NCBI GenBank assembly: GCA_051748565.1
Contig: JBNJHN010000055.1
Coordinates: forward strand, 1 to 14,294
DNA length: 14,294 nucleotides
Direction: 5' to 3'
Source of the DNA: SKPH01 sp051748565
GTDB taxonomy: Bacteria > Bacillota > Dethiobacteria > DTU022
This document shows, piece by piece, positions 1-5,476 of the stretch. Position 1 is the first letter of the stretch, and each line of letters starts with the position of its first letter. The position numbers and the translations under genes are program-made. The notes beneath the pieces are model-generated. The model searched no databases. It was not told the origin of the DNA and was given only the letters and a program-made list of their open reading frames with translations.

Positions 1-1
1 A

Positions 2-187
2 TTTGAAAACATGCTGGCTGCCGGTATTGTTGACCCGACGAAAGTTGCCCGTTCCGCAATCCAGAATGCGGCCAGTATTTCTGCCCTGTTCCTGACCACG
101 GAAGCAGTGGTTACCGACCTCCCGGAAGAAAACAGCGGAGGCGGCATGGGCGGCGGAATGCCCGGCGGCGGAATGCCAATGATGTAA
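2..187 (+). CDS. groEL: Chaperonin GroEL, C-terminal end (5' truncated)
   Basis: The last 61 residues of the 60-kDa chaperonin are present; the rest lies before the window. Seen: NMLAAGIVDPTKVARSAIQN, then ASISALFLTTEAVVTDLPEE, which is the conserved end of the equatorial domain, followed by the flexible Gly-Met tail (GGGMGGGMPGGGMPMM) and a TAA. The family forms a double seven-membered ring that folds cytosolic proteins with GroES and ATP. The tail is disordered and projects into the ring cavity. The gene ends just before a strong intrinsic terminator, so it is the last gene of its transcript. The heat-shock operator and groES would lie upstream and cannot be judged. Confidence 0.97.
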   Translation, partial: FENMLAAGIVDPTKVARSAIQNAASISALFLTTEAVVTDLPEENSGGGMGGGMPGGGMPMM

Positions 188-225
188 GAACTGCGAGGCA
201 CCGGTATAAAGCCGGTTATATATAG

Positions 226-260
226 AAAAGCTCCCTGTTAACGCAGGGAGCTTTTGTTTT
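226..260 (+). terminator. Intrinsic terminator after groEL
   Basis: A perfect 12-bp stem pairs AAAAGCTCCCTG (226-237) with CAGGGAGCTTTT (244-255) around a 6-nt loop, followed by G and TTTT. It lies 38 bases after the groEL stop. This is the strongest rho-independent terminator in the window and separates groEL from the acyl-CoA dehydrogenase gene. Confidence 0.93.
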
Positions 261-288
261 TAGTACACTACCCCCGTTCTCTGTACTA
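261..288 (+). repeat. Hairpin-forming repeat, copy 1
   Basis: The 7-bp arms TAGTACA (261-267) and TGTACTA (282-288) are exact reverse complements around a C-rich 14-nt loop, CTACCCCCGTTCTC. A near-identical copy starts 39 bases downstream. It sits between the groEL terminator and the acyl-CoA dehydrogenase promoter. It could be a REP-like interspersed repeat or a regulator-binding site; the window alone cannot decide. Confidence 0.7.
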
Positions 289-299
289 TTTTCAGATAT

Positions 300-328
300 T
301 GGTACACTACCCCCGTCCCTCTGTACTA
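300..328 (+). repeat. Hairpin-forming repeat, copy 2
   Basis: This is the second copy of the unit at 261-288. The arms are TGGTACA (300-306) and TGTACTA (322-328), pairing with one G-T wobble. The loop CTACCCCCGTCCCTC is one base longer than in copy 1. Keeping both the arms and the loop CTACCCCCGT suggests that the whole unit, not just the palindrome, is under constraint. Its right edge is 20 bases before the -35 element of the next promoter. Confidence 0.7.
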
Positions 329-348
329 AAATGAGGGATTTTGTGGGC

Positions 349-377
349 TCGACAACTGTAAGGTGGTAATCTATAAT
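349..377 (+). promoter_or_regulatory. Sigma-A-type promoter for the acyl-CoA dehydrogenase gene
   Basis: TCGACA (349-354, one mismatch to TTGACA) and a perfect TATAAT (372-377) are separated by exactly 17 bases. Transcription would start near 384, about 47 bases before the ATG at 431. This is the best vegetative-type promoter seen in the window. Confidence 0.75.
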
Positions 378-430
378 CTGTTTAATGGTTCAAAAACTTA
401 TCTTGTCTGTAAAAGCGGAGGTGGCCGGAG

Positions 431-1579
431 ATGATTGACTTTTCTTTAACTGATGAGCAGCTGGCGATACGGCAGACGGCCAGGGATTTTGCTCAGAAAG
501 AAATCGTCCCTGCGGCTGTGGAATTTGACCGCAGCGGTGATTTTCCAGAGGATATCCTTAAGAAAGCTTTTAAAGCCGGCCTGGTTTACGCTGCTATCCC
601 CGAAAGGTACGGCGGGGGAGGTTTATGTGCGCTCGATCAGCTGGTATTGGTTGAAGAGCTTGCAGCAGGTTGCTCCGGTATATGCGCCTGTATTGCTATC
701 AACAGTTTGGCTGCCATTCCACTGATCTATTTTGGTACCGAAAATCAAAAACAAATTTACCTGGAGAAGATATGTGCTGAAGAGAAGCTTTTAGCGCTCT
801 GCGTTACCGAGCCGGAAGCAGGATCAGATGTATCATCGATCAGCACGACGGCAAAAAAACAAAACGGCAGTTATGTTATTCGCGGAACTAAAACTTTTAT
901 TACCAATGGCGGGGTTGCGGATTACTACCTGGTTTTTGCCTCCGTGGATCGCTCCCTGGGATACAAGGGGATAACCTGCTTTTTGGTGCCGCGGGATGCG
1001 GAAGGGCTTTCTGTCGGCAAAAAAGAAGATAAAATGGGCCAGCGGGCTGCAAATACAACGGATGTAATATTTGACGATGTAATAATCCCTGCTGAAAACC
1101 GGGTTGGCGAAGAGGGCCGGGGCTTTAAGATTATCATGCAGACCTTTAACCATTCCCGCCCGGGTGTGGGGGCTGCAGCAGTAGGGGTAGCGCGAAGTGC
1201 CATGGAGCATGCAATTAAATATGCCGGTGAGCGCGAACAATTCGGCCTGCCGATCATGATGCACCAGGCTATTATGTTCATGCTTGCCGATATGGCAAAA
1301 GATATAGAAGCAGGGCGACTGCTTTCCTGGCAGGCGGCCTGGAAAACAGACCGGGGTCTTGATAATTCGAAAGAAGCGGCCCTGGCTAAGGTATTCTGCG
1401 GAGATATGGTTATGCGTGTAACCACGGATGCAGCGCAGGTATTTGGCGGTTATGGTTACAGCAAAGATTACCCGGTTGAAAAACTGATGCGCGATGCCAA
1501 GGTATTCCAGATTTATGAAGGCACGACCCAAATTCAGCGCCTTCTGATCGGCCGGGCCCTTTTTAAAGAGTTTTTCTAA
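431..1579 (+). CDS. Acyl-CoA dehydrogenase (short/medium-chain type)
   Basis: A 382-residue FAD flavoenzyme of the usual family length. It oxidises an acyl-CoA to the 2-enoyl-CoA and passes electrons to an electron-transfer flavoprotein in the cytosol. Seen: the FAD/substrate motif CVTEPEAGSDVSS (residues 124-136), TFITNG (155-160), EREQFG (267-272), the C-terminal signature QVFGGYGYSKDYPVEKLMRD (336-355) and IYEGTTQIQR (361-370). Glu363 is in the position of the catalytic base of the short- and medium-chain enzymes. The start is supported by GGAG-rich sequence just upstream and the promoter at 349-377. The gene stands alone: no ETF, thiolase or enoyl-CoA hydratase genes adjoin it, so its chain-length preference and pathway (butyrate formation, fatty-acid or branched-chain amino-acid oxidation) cannot be assigned. 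Confidence 0.95.
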   Translation: MIDFSLTDEQLAIRQTARDFAQKEIVPAAVEFDRSGDFPEDILKKAFKAGLVYAAIPERYGGGGLCALDQLVLVEELAAGCSGICACIAINSLAAIPLIYFGTENQKQIYLEKICAEEKLLALCVTEPEAGSDVSSISTTAKKQNGSYVIRGTKTFITNGGVADYYLVFASVDRSLGYKGITCFLVPRDAEGLSVGKKEDKMGQRAANTTDVIFDDVIIPAENRVGEEGRGFKIIMQTFNHSRPGVGAAAVGVARSAMEHAIKYAGEREQFGLPIMMHQAIMFMLADMAKDIEAGRLLSWQAAWKTDRGLDNSKEAALAKVFCGDMVMRVTTDAAQVFGGYGYSKDYPVEKLMRDAKVFQIYEGTTQIQRLLIGRALFKEFF

Positions 1580-1704
1580 TTAAAAAGTAAAGATATTGAA
1601 AGTAACCGAAATTTAATGCTGCTTAATTTATTCTGACTTTGCTTTATCAGCGGGGAAGTATAATATTTATTTCAAAGCAGGCGACTATTACCCTGGAGAT
1701 GAAA

Positions 1705-3198
1705 ATGGCCAAAAAAATAGACAGCATTTTATTTTTAGCTGCATCAACACTGCTGGTTATGACCATGTTAGGACTGCAGTACTATTTTAGCTGTCATCTT
1801 TACGTTGTGCTGCTTGATGATATCGAACTGGGAACAGTGGAAGACGCAGCAGAAATTGAGCATTTTGTGAGCACCCTTACCGAACGTTGTGGGGACCTTT
1901 ACGGGATGAACCTGGAACCCGGTGAAAAAATTGCCCTGATAAAAGAGTTCCGGCCGGACAGTAAACCTGCCCCTGATGCAGTGCAAAACGCTATCAGGCA
2001 GCAGATTTCTTTTAAAACAAAGGCTTATCTGATCAAAGTAAATGGTGAACCCCTGGTTCCGGTTGCCAGTGCTGATGTATTGGATGAAGTCGTTGATTCG
2101 CTAAAAGAAGTATACATCAGCAGTAGTGAAGGTGTCAGGGTTATTGATACTTATATTCTGGAAGATCTAGATTTAGATGAGCAAAATTTACCACTGCATG
2201 AAATCTTTTCAGCAGAAGAGGTTGTTACGCTGTTGACAGGAAAAGATAATGAACAGTCGCTTTTAACATTAGCCTGGATTGAATTACACTCGCGCAGTAC
2301 TCCCAGAAGCAGTCATTTTTTTGAGAGCGATAAAACCCCTCCCACCACGATCACAGGAGCGCAAAGTGAACAGATCAGCGGTTCAGGGGATTCCACCCTT
2401 GAAGATATCAAAGTCCGGGTTATAACCACAGAAGAGATTAAGGTAGTGGAAATATTACCTTTCGAGATCGATTATATCGAATCTGAAGACAGATTTCAGG
2501 AGCTGGATGAAATAGTTACTCCCGGCAGCGATGGGTTGAAGGAAATTGTATATCATATTATTCGTGAAAATGGAATTGAGATAGAACAAATCTTAATAAG
2601 CGAGTTAATTTTAGAAGAGCCGGTAAACCAGGTTGTTTCAACTCCACAGGATCAGCCACCAGCTAAGGCCGTAACCCAATCGCAGACCAGGCCCACAATC
2701 AAGCCGCAAATTAAGACAATACCAAAGCCGCAGATTAAGACATCAACCCAGTTTCCGGCAAAAAGTACATTACAGTCCAACACACCAGGCACCGAGCGAT
2801 TTGTATGGCCGGTCCAGGGTCATGGTATTATTTATCCCGGCCGCGGCTTCAGTTCCAGTCACACCGGTATAGATATCCATATTGATCACGGCACCAATGT
2901 ATTGGCTGCAGACAGTGGAGTGGTCTGGTTTTCCGGCTATGGAAGCACGCAGGGCAATTACCTGATCATACATCACGGCAGGTACTGGACTTTGTATTTA
3001 CATAACAGCGTGAACCTGGTCTCCAAAGGTGATCGGGTCTCCAGGGGCCAGGTTATTGCCAGGGTTGGGACAACCGGTCGTGCGATCGGGGCCCATTTAC
3101 ACTTTGAGGTGCGGGTTGATGACGGCACCGGAAAATGGAGCTCCTATTATCAGCATAAACCGGTGGATCCGCTGCAATTCTATAATCGCAGAGAGTAA
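1705..3198 (+). CDS. Membrane-anchored G5-domain M23 metallopeptidase
   Basis: A 497-residue, predicted cell-surface peptidoglycan endopeptidase. ATG 1705 is chosen because GGAG (1695-1698) lies 6 bases before it; in-frame ATGs at 1699 and 1639 have poorer spacing. Layout: an uncleaved signal anchor or TM helix (about residues 6-27); two similar N-terminal segments, each with a V-x-x-D/N-G-like strand followed by a helix (about 31-70 and 105-140); a G5 domain (about 233-312) with the typical TPGSDGLKEIVYHI and EEPVNQVV; a Pro/Thr/Lys linker with PQIKT twice; then the M23 (LytM-type) domain (about 375-490). Catalytic and zinc residues appear intact: HTGID gives His386 and Asp390, YLH gives His433 and HLHFEV gives His464 and His466. 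G5 domains occur in wall-associated proteins. Function in wall remodelling, division or sporulation is inference; no neighbouring gene points to one. Confidence 0.9.
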   Translation: MAKKIDSILFLAASTLLVMTMLGLQYYFSCHLYVVLLDDIELGTVEDAAEIEHFVSTLTERCGDLYGMNLEPGEKIALIKEFRPDSKPAPDAVQNAIRQQISFKTKAYLIKVNGEPLVPVASADVLDEVVDSLKEVYISSSEGVRVIDTYILEDLDLDEQNLPLHEIFSAEEVVTLLTGKDNEQSLLTLAWIELHSRSTPRSSHFFESDKTPPTTITGAQSEQISGSGDSTLEDIKVRVITTEEIKVVEILPFEIDYIESEDRFQELDEIVTPGSDGLKEIVYHIIRENGIEIEQILISELILEEPVNQVVSTPQDQPPAKAVTQSQTRPTIKPQIKTIPKPQIKTSTQFPAKSTLQSNTPGTERFVWPVQGHGIIYPGRGFSSSHTGIDIHIDHGTNVLAADSGVVWFSGYGSTQGNYLIIHHGRYWTLYLHNSVNLVSKGDRVSRGQVIARVGTTGRAIGAHLHFEVRVDDGTGKWSSYYQHKPVDPLQFYNRRE

Positions 3199-3356
3199 AT
3201 GGCCGGAGACCTTAAAATAACATGCACCCGGTAATTTACCGATCAAAATAGATGTTTTTGCCGGTTGCCGAAACAGGCACGCCGATTGCCACTTCACCCT
3301 TGATCATTCCGGCGCGAAGGGCGGCAACCGCCATCATGCTTGCAGGCGAATGGCAC
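3199..3356. other. Intergenic stretch with a possible minus-strand coding remnant
   Basis: No plus-strand gene is visible. On the minus strand an open frame runs from 3448 to a stop at 3236. The part encoded by about 3239-3356 reads like protein (SPASMMAVAALRAGMIKGEV, then AIGVPVSATGKNIYF). Upstream of 3357 on the same frame the sequence becomes AT-rich and the translation looks non-coding. I do not recognise the protein. It may be the end of a decayed or misassembled gene, or chance. No terminator with a T-run follows the peptidase gene. Confidence 0.3.
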
Positions 3357-3455
3357 TTTCTTGTTAATTTTTTAATTTCGCTTATAATAATGTGAATACT
3401 GTTTATTGATGCTAAGATTATTTTTTCAGTTTGAAGGAATATTTTCATCCTCTGG
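3357..3455. repeat. 99-bp exact direct repeat, left copy (probable contig overlap)
   Basis: Every base from 3357 to 3455 recurs at 3556-3654, the two copies directly flanking the 100-N gap. The left copy ends where the N run begins and the right copy starts where it ends. This is what appears when a scaffolder places two contigs that share a terminal 99-mer without merging them. The segment is AT-rich, unlike the sequence before 3357. Confidence 0.9.
3361..3388 (+). promoter_or_regulatory. Candidate promoter inside the duplicated segment
   Basis: TTGTTA (3361-3366) and TATAAT (3383-3388) are 16 bases apart and face the purine leader. The same elements recur at 3560-3587 in the right copy. 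If the two copies are one real segment, transcription would start near 3395 and give a leader of roughly 190 nt before the riboswitch. The -35 matches at 4 of 6 positions and the region is AT-rich, so this is tentative. Confidence 0.35.
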
Positions 3456-3555
3456 NNNNNNNNNNNNNNNNNNNNNNNNNNNNNNNNNNNNNNNNNNNNN
3501 NNNNNNNNNNNNNNNNNNNNNNNNNNNNNNNNNNNNNNNNNNNNNNNNNNNNNNN
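3456..3555. other. Assembly gap (100 N)
   Basis: Exactly 100 unknown bases, a conventional placeholder length. Because the flanks are the same 99-mer, the true gap may be absent, with the real sequence running directly from 3455 to 3655. Open frames crossing it are meaningless. Confidence 0.97.
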
Positions 3556-3654
3556 TTTCTTGTTAATTTTTTAATTTCGCTTATAATAATGTGAATACTG
3601 TTTATTGATGCTAAGATTATTTTTTCAGTTTGAAGGAATATTTTCATCCTCTGG
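3556..3654. repeat. 99-bp exact direct repeat, right copy (probable contig overlap)
   Basis: Identical to 3357-3455 and immediately after the N run. From 3655 the sequence continues (CGAAGAAAAAAAGCGG) into the purine leader. A short stem pairing AAAAGCG (3663-3669) with CGCTTTT (3679-3685) follows. Read on the minus strand it is followed by a T-run and could be a weak terminator. Confidence 0.9.
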
Positions 3655-3753
3655 CGAAGAAAAAAAGCGGAAGTTGATCGCTTTTAATGAAAATGAGAAT
3701 TAGAACTTAAAAATAGATAGCGAAGCTGCTTATTTTCCAGGGAGAAAACTGCA

Positions 3754-3759
3754 TATAAT
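3754..3759 (+). promoter_or_regulatory. Candidate -10 element for the purine operon
   Basis: A perfect TATAAT just upstream of the riboswitch would place transcription start near 3766. No acceptable -35 lies 16-18 bases upstream, so it would need an activator or is not used. The candidate at 3361-3388 is the alternative. Confidence 0.35.
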
Positions 3760-3782
3760 CGTTAAAAATAATATTTTAACGA
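3759..3782. promoter_or_regulatory. 24-bp palindrome before the riboswitch
   Basis: TCGTTAAAA (3759-3767) and TTTTAACGA (3774-3782) are perfect 9-bp inverted arms around ATAATA. It abuts both the TATAAT at 3754-3759 and the 5' edge of the aptamer. It could be a repressor operator over the start site, or, if transcription begins further upstream, an RNA helix next to the aptamer. Confidence 0.5.
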
Positions 3783-3918
3783 GGGAAAGTGTGCCTAGGG
3801 TTCCGCCGGACAGGAATTAATGATTCCGGGCTGGTCCAAGTGGCACAGGCATCCAAAATTAAATGAACCAGTTTTTATGGATGTCACACCGGAGGGATAA
3901 AAGCCCAGGCGGGTAGGT
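3783..3918 (+). promoter_or_regulatory. ykkC-family subtype 2 riboswitch, probably PRPP-sensing
   Basis: Conserved blocks of the ykkC class occur in order: GGAAAGTGTGCCTAGGGTTC (3784-3803), CTGGTCCAAGTG (3831-3842), ACACCGGAGGGATAAAAGCC (3886-3905) and CAGGCGGGTAGG (3906-3917). Helices fit: TGTGCC (3790-3795) pairs with GGCACA (3842-3847), GGAAT with ATTCC (3813-3827), and GGCATCCA (3848-3855) with TGGATGTC (3878-3885). Known: subtype 1 binds guanidine, subtype 2a ppGpp and 2b PRPP; 2b typically controls purine genes. The downstream permease and pur genes favour PRPP (inference). The downstream terminator overlaps the aptamer's 3' strand, so ligand binding should block termination and turn the genes on. 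Confidence 0.9.
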
Positions 3919-3957
3919 TTCACTCGATACCTATCTGTCCGGGCATAATTATTTTAT
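3903..3957 (+). terminator. Riboswitch expression-platform terminator
   Basis: GCCCAGGCGGGTAGGT (3903-3918) pairs with ACCTATCTGTCCGGGC (3929-3944) over 16 positions with one A-C mismatch and three G-U wobbles, with a 10-nt loop. T-rich ATAATTATTTTAT follows. The 5' arm is the conserved 3' end of the aptamer, so aptamer and terminator should be mutually exclusive. The U-tract is interrupted by A, so termination may be partial. Confidence 0.75.
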
Positions 3958-4059
3958 GAGGAGGTGAGATTAAAGCCGGTTAGTCAAAGTGGGGATAGTT
4001 CTCCTTTACTATCTTCCCGGAATCATTCACAGGGCCAAATAAACTTAAGGAGGAAGAGA
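3956..4059 (+). promoter_or_regulatory. Permease mRNA leader with unused ribosome site and possible anti-Shine-Dalgarno hairpin
   Basis: GGAGGTGA (3960-3967) is a near-perfect ribosome site with no ATG, GTG or TTG at suitable spacing after it; it lies inside a three-codon frame ATG AGG AGG TGA (3956-3967). Further on, GATAGT (3994-3999) pairs with ACTATC (4008-4013), with GGG/CCC outside, exposing a loop TCTCCTTT. CTCCTT in that loop (4001-4006) is complementary to AAGGAG of the permease ribosome site (4047-4053). A second, translational layer of control is possible but unproven. Confidence 0.35.
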
Positions 4060-5352
4060 ATGGAGAAGTTTTTTAAGTTCAAGGAACATAATACCAACCT
4101 GAAGATCGAGACGACCGCAGGCGCAACTACATTTATGACCATGGCCTATATTATTTTTGTTAACCCGTTCATTTTAAGTATGGCCGGAATGGATTTTGCA
4201 GCGGTTATGACTGCCACAATTATTGCCGCCGGGGTTACTACGATTTTGATGGGACTACTTACAAATTATCCTTTTGCCCTGGCCAGCGGCATGGGCCTCA
4301 ATGCCTTTTTCGCTTTTGTTGTGGCGGCGCAATACGGCTGGCAGGCAGCCCTTGCTGCTGTATTTATTTCCGGTGTAGTCTTCTTTATTCTTGCCGTTTC
4401 AGGGGCAATTTCGCATATTGACGCAGCTGTTCCAACCAGCCTGAAGAGTGCGGTAGCCGCCGGTATCGGTCTTTTTATTGCATTTATCGGTTTGCAGAAT
4501 GCCGGTATCATCGTTGGTTATGAAGCAACACAGGTAACCCTTGGTAATTTAACCGAACCCGGGCCGATGCTTTCTTTAATTGGCCTGCTGATTATCGCCG
4601 TACTGATGGCCCGTAAAGTCAGGGGGGCGATTTTAATCGGTATTTTGCTGACAACTATTGTCAGCTTTATTATGGGCATACAGGCGGCTCCTACCGGGCT
4701 GGGAGATATTTTTGGACCGCCGGGAAGTCTTTCGCCGATTCTGCTGCAGCTTGATTTCAGGGCAGTTTTTGCCATTCCATTTTTTATAATTTTTTCATTC
4801 GTATTTGTTGACGTGTTTGATACAATGGGAACCCTGATGGGAACCGGTGCAAGAGCCGGATTCCTTGACGAGGAAGGCCGCCTGCCTAAGGTTAACAAGG
4901 CAATGCTGGCAGACGCGGTTGGAACCATGGGCGGCGCCCTGCTTGGCACCAGCACCGTGACTACGTATATTGAATCGACAGCGGGAATATCTGAAGGGGG
5001 CAGGACCGGTTTTACCTCGATTGTAACAGGGGTACTATTTTTCTTAACTCTTTTCCTTGCTCCTCTGGCCGGGCTTGTGCCGGCTGAAGCTACAGCACCT
5101 GCTTTGATAATTGTGGGAGTACTGATGGTCGGGGCAGTGATGAAGATAAATTTTGACGATTTCACAGAAGCATTTCCCGCCTTCTTAACCATCATTTTCA
5201 TGCCACTGGCATACAGCATTGCCGACGGGATTGCATTCGGATTTATTGCTTTTCCAGTGGTTAAGTTGGTCGCCGGAAAGAGCAAGGAGGTGCACTGGCT
5301 GCTCTACATCCTGGCAGTTATTTCGCTTATACACTTTTTCTGGCCGATATAA
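4060..5352 (+). CDS. pbuG: AzgA/PbuG-type NCS2 purine-base permease
   Basis: A 430-residue polytopic inner-membrane transporter of the COG2252 branch of NCS2, which imports hypoxanthine, guanine or adenine with protons. Seen: ETTAGATTFMTMAYIIFVNP (residues 17-36), TNYPFALASGMGLNAFFAF (68-86), SLKSAVAAGIGLFIAFIGLQ (127-146), FDTMGTLMGTGARAGFLDEE (253-272) and TSTVTTYIESTAGISEGGRT (297-316). All are hallmark segments with the conserved acidic residues kept; hydrophobic stretches fit 12-14 TM segments. ATG 4060 is chosen because AAGGAGG (4047-4053) precedes it by 6 bases; a GTG at 3964 would add 32 hydrophilic residues and falls inside the leader. It is the first gene after the riboswitch and probably leads the pur operon. 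Which base it prefers cannot be read from sequence. Confidence 0.95.
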   Translation: MEKFFKFKEHNTNLKIETTAGATTFMTMAYIIFVNPFILSMAGMDFAAVMTATIIAAGVTTILMGLLTNYPFALASGMGLNAFFAFVVAAQYGWQAALAAVFISGVVFFILAVSGAISHIDAAVPTSLKSAVAAGIGLFIAFIGLQNAGIIVGYEATQVTLGNLTEPGPMLSLIGLLIIAVLMARKVRGAILIGILLTTIVSFIMGIQAAPTGLGDIFGPPGSLSPILLQLDFRAVFAIPFFIIFSFVFVDVFDTMGTLMGTGARAGFLDEEGRLPKVNKAMLADAVGTMGGALLGTSTVTTYIESTAGISEGGRTGFTSIVTGVLFFLTLFLAPLAGLVPAEATAPALIIVGVLMVGAVMKINFDDFTEAFPAFLTIIFMPLAYSIADGIAFGFIAFPVVKLVAGKSKEVHWLLYILAVISLIHFFWPI

Positions 5353-5372
5353 TAAAAAGGTTTTAAGCAGAA

Positions 5373-5442
5373 TAAGGGATTGGGACTCAGATAAAATAAT
5401 TGAATGTGTGAAAAACAAGTAAAGCTGGATCCCGATCCCTTA
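5373..5442. repeat. Extended inverted repeat between the permease gene and purE
   Basis: TAAGGGATTGGGA (5373-5385) pairs with TCCCGATCCCTTA (5430-5442), 13 bp with one G-T wobble. After a C-A mismatch, TCAG (5387-5390) continues pairing with CTGG (5425-5428). The apical loop is 34 nt, A-rich. No T-run follows, so it is not a standard terminator. It could be an mRNA processing or stability element, or a regulatory hairpin tuning purE expression relative to the permease. Confidence 0.6.
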
Positions 5443-5476
5443 CTGCCGGAAAATTATCTGTCTGGAGATGATCCAT

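Noticed and set aside
833..1531. Minus-strand open frame of 232 codons inside the acyl-CoA dehydrogenase gene
   Set aside because: Antisense shadow of a well-conserved gene; the translation shows no family features.
1632..1664. Promoter before the peptidase gene (TATAAT at 1659-1664)
   Set aside because: The -10 is perfect but the best -35-like hexamers sit at spacings of 14 or 21 bases, so support is too weak.
3229..3241. Short palindrome CGGTAATTTACCG after the peptidase gene
   Set aside because: Six-base arms with a one-base centre and no T-run; cannot form a terminator loop and may be chance.
3406..3647. Open frames crossing the N gap on both strands
   Set aside because: They exist only because N codons are not read as stops, and the flanks are duplicated sequence.
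3720..3790. Possible guanine riboswitch in tandem with the PRPP aptamer
   Set aside because: TATAATC resembles the start of a purine aptamer, but the conserved core blocks and loops do not follow; the stretch is a -10-like element and a palindrome.
3964..4059. GTG 3964 as permease start
   Set aside because: It would add 32 hydrophilic residues not typical of the family and overlaps the ribosome-site-like GGAGGTGA; ATG 4060 has AAGGAGG at ideal spacing.
4518..5285. Long minus-strand open frame (255 codons) across the permease gene
   Set aside because: It mirrors the permease reading frame, has low-complexity Pro/Ser/Thr/Lys composition and no ribosome site; the plus-strand protein is clearly real.
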